Positions 1 through 9,028 of a DNA stretch of 53,646 nt are shown piece by piece; position 1 is the first letter of the stretch; the number at the start of each line of letters is the position of its first letter. Under the pieces are notes generated by a model. The model was not told the origin of the DNA and made no database searches. It was given only the letters and a program-made list of their open reading frames with translations. This stretch comes from Fragilaria crotonensis. Lineage: Eukaryota > Bacillariophyta > Fragilariophyceae > Fragilariales > Fragilariaceae. The translations under genes were made by a program, and so were the position numbers. The stretch spans positions 1-53,646 of the forward strand of contig JAKSYS010000428.1 of the NCBI GenBank assembly GCA_022925895.1. Reading direction: 5' to 3'.

Positions 1-1240
1 CATGAGCTGGTTCCTCTGTTCCTGACTCAGGAGGCAAAAGATCTTTTGGGGTACCATTTGCTGTCCATCTTAAAGCCCTTTGGCAACTTACCTTCTGCCT
101 TACCATTCTTTTCACCGCTCTTGATCCCTGATATGTTCCTCTCCTCCTTATCCTTTTGTGGTTGCCCTGTTCTCCATGGTAGTTGACAAGTTCTGCTGGC
201 AAATCTGAAAATTGTTGAGCATCTTTGGATCTCTGAGTACAACCAGCCAACACTGCGGATTCTAACTTTGGGCCCGTGATACCCTTCAGGAAATCTGCAT
301 CTTTCTTTTACTCGGGAACTGCTTCAGATGGATTGCAATCAAGAATTTCATTGTGTGTGGTCGGGTGGACGTTTATAAATCCTAGAACTTATACTGGCAA
401 CATGATCTGCTGTAAGTAGAATTCGCGAATTGAAGCAGCCAGATGCCGATTCCTTACACATAATCTGGGATGCTGTTCCCTCACATTGCGTCTTCAAGCC
501 CAAGTAAGCTTTCCTTTCTTGAACTGCATCAGAATATGATGTTCATCAGGCAATCAAAGATGCCCTTCCCAATTGCTTTGAACTCCATTCTCCCAATCTG
601 TGTCTGTCTGTCCTAATTCAGTCCCAATCATTGTTAGGTCCATCCTCATTATTCAGTATCCAATTGGTATGAAGTGTACAGCAGGGAAGAAATATTTTAT
701 CATCTGACTCCTATCAGCTCAACCCAATTCATGTCTAAAGAATTCTAAACAATGTTCAATATCCCTGCAGATGGTTTTGAGCCACAGCAAGAAACATCCA
801 GCATTAATCCTTATGCATGATGTTTTCAATGGTGGCACAACTGCTGTCATGGGACAGTTCAAATATCCATTATCAACAATAAACCAGGCACCACCTGCAT
901 ACTTTTGTCCGTAGTGGACACTACCACAACAATCAACATCATACAGGTCATATTCTAAAATCTTTGTGTTATCATTTCAGTAAGGGCAACTGCAGAATTC
1001 TTTGTCATAAATAACAAGCAACAGTTTTGTCATCACACCTTGCTGATGGGTTGCCAAAATCTCACATCTGTTGTTTCCAGTAATGTTGCAACTCTGCAAC
1101 GTTTGCAAACTTTTGAACCCGTGGTGATTTTTCCTAAGCCAACATTCAACTATTCGAGCATCAACTGACCCCAAAGGCAACCATGCTTTTGTGTATTGCT
1201 GAGTGTGCCTTCTGCGGTTCTTGGAGCAATCATGTATTTC
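1..1240 (-). pseudogene. Decayed PIF/Harbinger-type (DDE_Tnp_4) transposase, partial
   Basis: Read on the minus strand, frame fragments spell out the core of a PIF/Harbinger-like DDE transposase. A GSVDA segment with the first Asp lies near 1180. It is followed by HHGFK and a segment resembling the VTVDHTGRVL region (977-1180). A segment ending GGAWFIVDNGYLN, with the second Asp, lies at about 950-860. A W..WLKTICRDIEHCLEFF segment, with the catalytic Glu context, lies at about 795-720. Frames shift between these blocks and stops interrupt them, so no intact enzyme is encoded. The downstream part continues to the window edge and I cannot see the terminal inverted repeats. Family assignment rests on motif order and spacing from memory of the family. 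Confidence 0.6.
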
Positions 1241-2070
1241 TTATAGAGAACAGTACAGCACTCAAAGTAGATAAACTTGTGGAAGAAGACATGGATGACT
1301 TTGTCACTAATCCCTGTGTTTCCCAATAGATCATCTAATGTCCATCGCTCGGCGACGCTAAAATAAACACACGGAGTGGAGTTGGCCTATCATACCGGTA
1401 AACTAGCGGGACGCAGGGAGTTCTACCGGTAGAGAAAAAACTGTACTCCAGTACGTGTTGACTGGCAAAACCTGTTACAGTAGTAGTAGTTAGTAGTAGT
1501 TGCGTATGAATATAATGTATTGCCAGACGTGTGGAGGCTGTCTCCTCAGGATGTACTTGTACTACGTTCGTACTGTAGAACATATCCATAAGAGTACCGA
1601 TACGACTGTGCTACAGCTCCCACTCCAGTCTGCAGTTCGACATGTCGGCTACGACGGTACAGCCTGAACTCAGAGGAAAAAGGCTTGCGCCTCGTCAGGC
1701 ATCATTGCTTAAGAGATCGATCGATCATCACGGGAACGGTACGGCACAGCAGTCATGGGCTTTGAGTATTTTGAGAAAGCAAGAGTCACAAGTCAAGTGG
1801 TCAACAGTGGACTGATCGAAGACAGACCCCGATCCAAGGCTGTGTTCTTCACCTCATCAAGCATATTGAGCGCGCAGCATGTCTCCAAAGAAGCGAAACT
1901 CTCGTTCTGGAAGCTCAACGAACTGCAGATCCTTGATTTAGGGCAGGATGATGACGCTCGGCTCCTAGACAAAACAATGGAAAGTTATGTCAAACAAGAC
2001 CTTTTCCATCGTGAATGCAAGGCACAGCATTCCTTCCCTTGTGTCATTGTTGTAGCTGCTGTTGATGGTG
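1241..2070. other. Intergenic stretch, no supported gene
   Basis: This lies downstream of both the transposase remnant and the lumenal-protein gene (2071-2919). It holds one exact copy of GTACTCCAGTAC (1443-1454), a motif that recurs in other intergenic stretches here, and several short GTAG/GTAC-rich tracts. An open frame at 1755-2090 on the plus strand runs into the antisense of the neighbouring gene and has no recognisable domain. Confidence 0.5.
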
Positions 2071-2919
2071 TTATAGCTTTTTGGAGGTGAACAACTTGCC
2101 TGCCGGTCCGCGACCTTGTAGTTGGACATTGACCAGCCAGTTGTCATCTCCTCCTTTTCCGGCAGTGCCGGCTGACGGGTTCCACAGAGCGCGGCCTACC
2201 AAATCTGTAGGATCTCGAGTCGCTGCCACTCCGTCCGTATCCCAACGAGCGCTGACCACAAGGCCTTGACCTTGCCACCAATACGTATAACTGCTTGTAG
2301 TGGTAGTAGACGCACCTTCCCGATCCACTGCACCAGTGTTTCCTTCCACGGTGATATCCTTGGCAGTCAGTATGGCATGATACGGAAACGAGGAAACGTT
2401 CGGGAAACGAGCAATCAAGACCGGCGGCGGTTTCCCCCGTGATCCATCGAGAATTGCGCGAGGGACGTTGTCAGCCGTGATTGGTCGAGCCGTAATGTAG
2501 AGGGCATGCCCTTGACTACTACGACTACTTGCATCTTGAGCCGAACTGCTGCCGTCGCTGTAGCTGTTATTGTCGTTGTTGTCAATCTGTGTAGGAAGGA
2601 CTTGATCCAAATTCACTCCGGAACCAAGAGTAACTGTAACCTTCAGAATTGCTGGATCATCATCCTCTCCAACAGCCAAAGTTGGAGCAACGGGTAGCAG
2701 CACGAAGAGCGACGACATGCAAATTTCTCGCCTTGACTTGGAAACGCCGATCTGGATATTGTCAACCAACTCGAGAGTTCCACTCGGCAAAGATTGAGCT
2801 GACGGAACACGTCCTCGGACATTTGATGATTGTACCTGGAAGCTGCTGACAGGCTTGAACACCAAAACAGGTTGCACCACAACAACAATCGTAAACCAAG
2901 TATAAGTTTTGAGAAACAT
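2071..2919 (-). CDS. Predicted thylakoid-lumen protein with CcmI/CycH-like C-terminal domain
   Basis: The protein has 282 residues if translation starts at the Met codon at 2919. The frame stays open upstream into transposon DNA, but that part is not credible. Residues 1-27 form a signal peptide ending in an SSF|Q site like the diatom ASAF motif, which points to plastid import. Residues 63-64 are a twin Arg followed by a hydrophobic stretch and an Ala-rich site (about 69-84), as in Tat-type lumenal transit domains. The C-terminal half contains LYITARP, a long Pro-rich link, FPYHAILTAKD, and VSARWD..GVAATRDP.DLVG. This resembles the last domain of bacterial CcmI/CycH cytochrome-c assembly proteins and an uncharacterised plant plastid family. 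A role in the lumen is inferred; the exact function is unknown. A Copia LTR ends about 175 bp upstream in the same orientation. Confidence 0.75.
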   Translation of the reverse strand: MFLKTYTWFTIVVVVQPVLVFKPVSSFQVQSSNVRGRVPSAQSLPSGTLELVDNIQIGVSKSRREICMSSLFVLLPVAPTLAVGEDDDPAILKVTVTLGSGVNLDQVLPTQIDNNDNNSYSDGSSSAQDASSRSSQGHALYITARPITADNVPRAILDGSRGKPPPVLIARFPNVSSFPYHAILTAKDITVEGNTGAVDREGASTTTTSSYTYWWQGQGLVVSARWDTDGVAATRDPTDLVGRALWNPSAGTAGKGGDDNWLVNVQLQGRGPAGKLFTSKKL

Positions 2920-3088
2920 GATGAGATGATTGTGCCATCGCCGTTGTTTCTGCTGCGCCGGAAAGAAACTACTCGGAGCACTGGGTATTGGCCAGTCATA
3001 GTAGTAGAGTATTCCAGTACTGTGCTTGTAATTCAATTGCAGTCTACTACAGTACCGATAGTACTTCCAGTGTACCGGTATGTGCTCG

Positions 3089-3093
3089 AGTAC
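3089..3093. repeat. Target-site duplication of Copia element, left
   Basis: AGTAC directly precedes the TGATAG... end of the LTR. The same five bases follow the other LTR at 17560-17564. A 5-bp duplication is usual for Copia and Gypsy integrases. Confidence 0.9.
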
Positions 3094-3521
3094 TGATAGA
3101 TTCTGCGTGCGAGCGCGGAGTGGAGGCCAGACCATGGTTAAATCGGGCGCACGCCAGACCGGGGTCGCAGGCAGGTGGTGACGTCACGGTGACGGTATCG
3201 GTCGCTACAGTACGAACGTTGGCCGGTGCTACGGTTTCAGGACTACTGGATGCTACGCTAGCGGCAGAGGAAGCGGGAGTGCTAGTAGCAAACGTGACGG
3301 TATACGCGTGGGAGTCTACTGGACGGGTATACTGAGCTACGGTATGACTAGGCGTAACTACAGTACATGTAGACGTAGACACAGTGCTAGTAGGCGAAGC
3401 AACTGTGCTAGTATCTGTAGGTACGATGCAAGTAGATGGTACTACGTTGCGCGTAGGTGACACTACAGTATGTGGACGTGGGTGGAGTCCTACGGTGACG
3501 TCGGTAGCCAAGTGGGTACTA

Positions 3522-3543
3522 CCGTATTTCTCGGATATCTGTA
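3522..3543 (+). repeat. Left terminal inverted repeat of pogo-like element
   Basis: These 22 bases are inverted at 5976-5997. Similarity continues a few bases further with one mismatch. A TA target duplication abuts it at 3520-3521. Confidence 0.93.
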
Positions 3544-3754
3544 CCCCGCAAATGTACATCGAAAATGTCCGATGAGTACAGCAAAGTGAGAAAAAATGGA
3601 CAACGGACGTACCAAAGTTGGGTGCGCCAAATTATTCTGCTGCGCCAATTACATGACAATTATGTTGACACTAACACACTTCTGCTGACACCAACATTCT
3701 CTGATGTTGATGTTCTTTTGACAGCATTGTTCCTTTCTTGACACTCTTGCGAAC

Positions 3755-4902
3755 ATGCCTCGTCGCAAAACTTACACAAGTCGAGAAAAGCTCCGACTCT
3801 TGGATGCAATTGAGGAACGCCTTGATGGGGGAGAGGCATTGAGATCATGCTGTCGCGCTCTTGATATCCAACCTTCACAGGTTCGGAGGTGGATGAAGGC
3901 AAGGCCTGAATTGGCAAATCCTGAGGCCGCTCATCGTAATTCCCTGCACGCTGGAAGGGCATCCGTCCTAGCACCTCTCGAAAACCAATTGATGCGATGG
4001 TTCTTTGAGCTACGTGAGCAAGGTTTCATTATCTCAGTGCGGTTGTTTACATTGAAGGCTTGTGAACTCAGTGCAGCGTTTCGTCGAAAAACAGAAAGAG
4101 CAAAGGATCTTGCTGTAAGAAGATTCCTGGTTTCCAACAAAATTGTGCTGCGAGCTATCACTCACGAATGCCAACGACCTCCACAAATGCTGCGCCAAGA
4201 GGCATTGGATTTCATTGTCTCAATTCGTCCAGGTAAATGCACCCAACCGTGACAATCGCTTTGTTCTGAACATGGATCAGACGCCAATTTTCTTTGACAT
4301 GTCGTCTGGTCGGACACTGAGTCAAACAGGCGAACGGACTGTCAATGGTCGCACGTCATCATCGTCAACCTTACGAGTCACTGTTGCCGTTACTCTCACA
4401 GCATCAGGTGAGATGCTGAAGAACTTAATTGTCTTCAAAGGTAAGCCGGGAGCTCGCATCGAGACCAGAGAGTTCCCAACCTTCCCGGACCAAAACTTGT
4501 ACGTCTGTCAGGAAAGGGCGTGGATGGATGAGCGTGTGATGCGCATTTGGGTTCGTTTGGTTTTTGAAGCCTCACATCGAACAGGCACCCGAGGGGGTGC
4601 AGCCAATCATTCTGTTGGATTCCTACCGGTGCCACATGATGGCAAGCATCGTCAACGACATTCAAGACCTCGGGGTCCAGATTGAGAACATTCCAGGTGG
4701 ATGTACTGGACTTTGTCAGCCAGTGGACATTGGCGTTGGCAAGCCTCTCAAAGCAAGGGCACGACAGTTGTGGGAGGAATGGATGATAAGCGAGGGGTGT
4801 TGGAAATGCAGTTTCACGTCCACCGTCAAGATTGCTCCTTTCGACATGGATCACCGACTCAGCAGAGCGGATCCGACAGTCTCCAACCATCATAAACAAT
4901 AG
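3755..4902 (+). pseudogene. pogo/DDE_1-type transposase, frameshifted
   Basis: Frame one (3755-4252) starts MPRRKTYTSREKLRLL. It carries a psq/CENP-B-like helix-turn-helix (CRALDIQPSQVRRWMK) followed by a second basic DNA-binding region. Frame two (to about 4560) has NMDQTPIFFD with the first catalytic Asp and a conserved VTLTASGEMLKNLIVFKGK segment. Frame three (4564-4902) has IILLDSYRCHM and LCQPVDIGVGKPLK with the second and third Asp. All three acidic residues of a pogo-type DD..D triad are therefore present, but the protein is split by frameshifts near 4240 and 4560. It would bind the terminal repeats and cut and paste the element. The coding strand is opposite to the host Copia element. 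Confidence 0.85.
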
Positions 4903-5313
4903 CTGGCGTCATTCAGAGTACTCATACTTCCCAGAAGTGCTGCAACGAAACGACGACACCACCGCAGATCAGCCTACTGAAGACGAGTCTCAAGTGGAGG
5001 CTGTAGGCGAAGAATGAGATGACACGATGGCAACTGATGGCGAGGAGTGATCACTTTTAGGTTTTTAGGAGAATCTTTTAGTTTAAGTTAGTAAGCACTG
5101 TAATGATTGCTTTAATCAAGAATACGTGCGACAGATAATGTTACTATGCACTGTAATTGCTGTAGCTAATGACTACGTGTGACAGTTAATGGTGTTCGTG
5201 ATGCACTAATGTTTACTATTCATCGTCTTGTTTTCCTTCAACCCGCTGATCATCGTCAACGTACTCACAGATCTCGTCATCGTCCTCTGCATCACTTCCA
5301 GAACCACCACCGG
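4903..5313. other. Non-coding spacer between the two transposon genes
   Basis: This lies inside the pogo-like element between the transposase and the antisense frame. It holds two related imperfect repeats, around 5095-5130 and 5145-5190 (TGTAAT..GCT...AAT.A.TACGTG.GACAG.TAAT). I see no credible coding frame. Confidence 0.5.
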
Positions 5314-5843
5314 CTAGGATTGATGACGCAAGATCATGCATTGATGCAGTGCGTGTTCGTTCATTCCATGCGGACACAACTTTGGTAACTTTTGTGTCGA
5401 TGATACTTGCATAACAGGCACCCCGGTTGTAACGCGACTTCTTTTTCTTTCAGACGCGTTTTCGGACTGTGCCAACATGGCAACAACCTGAACGAGATGT
5501 CCATCATAAACATGGGCTTGACGAACACAGTGTCGTGGCAAGAACCCCACTCGACAACGATCAATTCCATCTGTGACCCAATATGCAGCAACTGCGGTTT
5601 CTTCGCGCTGTTGATCTAAGAGAACGAGCATTTAGTGGGATTTCTGAGTAGAGTTCGCACGGCTTCTATTGCATGTTGTAACGTACCATTCAATATCTGC
5701 ACTTTGCGAAGACGTAAAACAGTGTCAAGGGCTATCACTTTGCCACAACACGTATGTTGTTCACAAGAGCGCTCTCGATTGCACTCCTCGATGCCGACTA
5801 TTTCGACTTGCACACCAGAGGGATGATGAGTTACCTCAGACAT
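5314..5843 (-). pseudogene. Accessory protein of the pogo-like element, unknown function, frameshifted
   Basis: A minus-strand frame begins at 5843 (MSEVTHHPSGVQVEIVGIEE) and includes a Cys/His cluster, C-N-R-E-R-S-C-E-Q-H-T-C-C. After a one-base shift near 5620-5635 it continues as a second frame containing WVTDGIDRCRVGFLPRH and YDGHLVQV, ending at 5314. Together they make about 170-180 residues. The frame lies inside the terminal repeats and converges on the transposase, so it belongs to the transposon. The Cys/His spacing suggests metal binding, but I recognise no named domain. Its codons and motif structure look like a real protein. Calling it an accessory factor is inference from position. 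Confidence 0.55.
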
Positions 5844-5975
5844 GTCCAGTATGGAAATGATCCTCTTGACGAGCTGAATACGACTGTGTACGCAGCTTTA
5901 CGAGAAAAAACATGTGGACAAAGATAAACACAAATGTACATGATTTTTTACGAGAGAGTACAGAAATGTAAGGGA

Positions 5976-5997
5976 TACAGATATCCGAGAAATACGG
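5976..5997 (-). repeat. Right terminal inverted repeat of pogo-like element
   Basis: This is the exact inverse of 3522-3543, followed by the duplicated TA at 5998-5999 and then resumed LTR sequence. Confidence 0.93.
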
Positions 5998-6475
5998 TAG
6001 TACACTGGCTATCGCTACAGGGGGTCCGAACCGTGACGACGGCGGGTAAAATGTCGTCATGGTCGGTTACGCTGCTACGAAAATTGTACATTGTTAAAAA
6101 TCGGGGGCCGGCTAAATATATTTACAGTTGTTGACAAATTGTGAGAAATTGTTGATCATCAAATGATGATCAACTTCTTTTGATGAGTGTTCTCCAGGAA
6201 CACTCAGGATCACAAAAAGAAACGACGTACGTCTGAAGAGTGTACGTCTGAGAATGTGTACGTCTGAAGAGAGCGTGCGAGGCCGAGCGTTGGGCGAGAA
6301 AATGGTCGTTTATGCAATGAACGACATGAATTTGATCGTTGCAATTTTGGAGTGGGATATGATTCCCGTACGACAGTAACGATACGACGTATACTGTTTA
6401 CTAGCCTAATGTGAAGTGTCCTACTGGATAATGTAGATAGTAAAAATACGTAGGAGCGGTACTAAAAGTCTGTCA

Positions 6476-6483
6476 CCCCTCTT
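6476..6483 (-). promoter_or_regulatory. Polypurine tract of the Copia element
   Basis: On the sense (minus) strand AAGAGGGG immediately precedes the 3' LTR (which starts TGACAG). That is the expected place and composition for the plus-strand primer of reverse transcription. Confidence 0.8.
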
Positions 6484-6486
6484 GAA

Positions 6487-9028
6487 TCAGATCTCCGTAG
6501 AAATTGGTGATGGAGAAAGTAGGTGATCAGGGAGTGTGCAAAAGATTTTGTTGAGGTGAGGATCAATCTTGGATGATGTCTGAGTCTTGGTTAGGATGTC
6601 AGCAAGTTGAGAGTCACAAGGGATCCAATAGAGTTGATGAGTACCATCTTGTTGGCCTTGGCGGACAAAGTGAAAGCGTCTTTCAATGTGGCGAGTTTTG
6701 CGAGTTAGTTTGCCATTCTTGGCAATTTGAACAGTTGCTTCATTGTCAATCATAAGGACAGATGGGATTGTAGGTAAACGTTGGGATGATTCGCGCCATT
6801 GTTTAGTGCCAAGGTATGTCATATCATATAAAAGCATTCTGATGTGGGCAGTAGCCATAGTTGCAGAACAGGCAGCCATGTATTCAGCTTCAGAGGTTGA
6901 CATTGCAATTGGGGTAGGCATTGTTGAGTTGGCTTCAATGAGAGCACCATTGTGAAAGATCATGTATCCAACAGTTGATCTGCCAGTGTCAGGGCAATCT
7001 TGCCAGCTGGCATCAGAGAAGACAGTCAGGTCAGAGTATGGAATGCTGTGTTGGGCACAGATACTATAGATTGGGTTAGAGGTGCCATCAGGATAGAATT
7101 TCAAAGCATAGCTGGGTCGGCGTCTGAGATAGCCAAATAACCAGATAAGGGCGCGGAAGTCAAGTTCACCGGGGCAGATGCAGGCTTTTGCAAGTTTGCA
7201 GACTGCAAAAAGGATATCGGCACGTGTGTTATATGCTAGATAAAGTAGGGTGCATACGGCTGAGCGAAACGGGAGGCGGGAATGTCTTTTCTCAATTATA
7301 GACTTGTCATGATCGGTGACAGGACGGTTATCTTTGGTGAAGACGTAATCGGGTGGGAAGGGAGTTTCGCGTTCAGGGAATTCGGAATCCGGGTCATAAC
7401 GTTGGAGGGGCGTTTAAGACATAACGGTGTTGGTCTAGAGTGTAAGTGGAATCTTTGTGGCGGTGGATGCGCATTTGCAGGAACCATTGTGCAGGACCAA
7501 GGAATTTCACGTCAAAGCGGTTGCGGACGGAATCTTCGAAAGATTTCTCGATGGAATCATTGCTTCCAACATAAAGCATGTCATCGACAAAGAATAGGAG
7601 GCGAAGCCATTGGTTATGCTTATCATAGTAAACAAAATAGGATGGTTCTGCTTGGGATTGAATGAATCCTTGAGAGTATAGCCATTCAGAGAATTCAATG
7701 TTCCAATATTTGCCTGAGTAGACAAGGCCATAGATTCCTTTGTCAAGAAGAAGTGGGATTCCAAAGTATTTGGCATATTCTGGGAAGTGGTGGGCAAGGT
7801 AAAGTGGCAGGATCACAAAGTGACGTCCAATAACTTTGGCTTGAAGATAGGCTCCAATGAAGTCAGCACCTTTAAGGATGCGGCGGAAAGCACAGGTTTT
7901 GGATATGAGGAGCTTGACCCCTCTTGAAGATGCACAGGGTGACCATGTGTCTTCAAAAGGTTGAGGGATCTCAATTGGGATAGTGTTAGACTTCTTAACT
8001 TTATTGGTGTTCTCTTCTCTTTGCTTAAGTAGTTGCTGCTGGTACTTTGCTTTTGTTTTCTTAATTCTTCTCTTTTCCATGTCGCCGCGGGCAACAAGGC
8101 GGGCTTTGAGTTTGTCAAGTTTGCCAGATGCTGTTTGCTTTGCTTTGAGCACAAGTTTAACTGGGATAATCAATTCATCTGCATGGGGTTTCTGGCCAAG
8201 AATGAAGGTACCATGATCAATGAGGTTCTTGATTTCCATTTTGATTGCATGAAGCCAGGCAGAGCGGATGTCATCATCAAGTTTGAGGACAGCTTGAAAG
8301 GATTGGGGTTCTGGCAAGTATTTATCAACAGGATCATCATTTTCTGTAGATGTTTCAGCAGAGGCATCAAGGGCAAGCATAGCAGTGTGGATAGGGTCAA
8401 TGGAAGGTGGTGATTCAGCACATTCTTGGAAGTAGAGTGTCATCTCTTTCTGAAGGGGTGTGTGTCTCTTCTGGTGATGAGTGAGATTTAGCAGTTGAGG
8501 TGCAGGTGGTGTTGGACCAGGTTGTAGATCATCATCATCAGTGTCATCATCATTATCAATAGTCTCAGTAGGAGGATGATTATCAACATTATTGCTGCTT
8601 ATGTTTAGTGTTTTTGAAGGGTCATCAGTTGCTAGTTCTTCAATGAAGGAAGAAGGGTTGATTCCAAGGTTGGCAACAGATCCAGTTTGGTGAATGATGG
8701 TGGGTTCAGAATTCTCAACATTTTCAAGTCCATTAGGGTCCATGTGGGAGCGGATAGGGATGGCTCCAGCAAAGGGTTTGGAGTCAAAGCAAGGGCAGAG
8801 CTGAAATCTTCATCAAAATAAGCGTCACGGGTTGTGATAATTCGTTGAGGATGGTCTGGGGAGTAGACTAGCCAGCCAGCAGAGTTTTCAGGGAATCCAA
8901 TAAAAGTTCCACGGGATGCGCGTTGGAGCTGTTGTTTATAAGTGATTAACTTGTTCCGAAAAGTCGGTTCATAACGTTTGAAATAGACTGGGCATCCAAA
9001 TACGCGGAAGTTGGTGAGGCTGGGTTTT
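6487..9028 (-). pseudogene. Copia reverse transcriptase and RNase H region, frameshifted
   Basis: This continues the polyprotein after the integrase. The integrase tail, with an FGCPVYFKRYEP motif, spans about 9020-8750. An acidic linker follows at 8740-8380. The reverse transcriptase core has KARLVARGD, then ADFIGAYLQA (first catalytic Asp), LDKGIYGLVYSGKYW, and FFVDDMLYVG (YxDD-type box), down to about 7420. RNase H follows with VFSDASWQDC, STSEAEYMAA, IDNEATVQIAKN and ADILTK, ending at 6487. One extra base in a run of four at 9025-9028 breaks the link to the integrase frame. Another in a run of four at 7407-7410 breaks the reverse transcriptase to RNase H link. All key catalytic residues can be seen. 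Confidence 0.9.

Larger units (their letters stand above)
3522..5997 (+). mobile_element. pogo-like (Tc1/mariner superfamily) DNA transposon nested in the LTR
   Basis: The element starts CCGTATTTCTCGGATATC and ends in the exact inverse, with at least 22 bp of perfect terminal inverted repeat. It is flanked by TA on both sides (3520-3521 and 5998-5999). The sister LTR at 17082-17083 shows the undisturbed site with a single TA, so the boundaries are certain. It is 2476 bp long. It carries a transposase with an N-terminal helix-turn-helix and a DDE_1-type catalytic domain on the plus strand. A second reading frame of unknown function lies on the minus strand near the right end. Both frames are interrupted, so this copy is not autonomous as written. 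Confidence 0.93.
3094..6475 (-). repeat. 3' LTR of the Copia element, split by a DNA transposon
   Basis: The LTR sequence runs 3094-3521 and resumes at 6000-6475. The interval 3522-5997 plus a duplicated TA is foreign. The joined LTR is about 904 bp and matches 16657-17559. Relative to the other LTR it keeps one G near 3276 that the 5' LTR has lost. Because of this, an open Thr/Ser/Val-rich frame on the sense (minus) strand stays open across this copy. The segment around 6130-6170 contains a palindromic TTGATCATCAAATGATGATCAA. Confidence 0.92.

Noticed and set aside
1755..2090. Plus-strand open frame of 111 codons
   Set aside because: Overlaps the end of the lumenal-protein gene in antisense, with no domain and ordinary length for chance.
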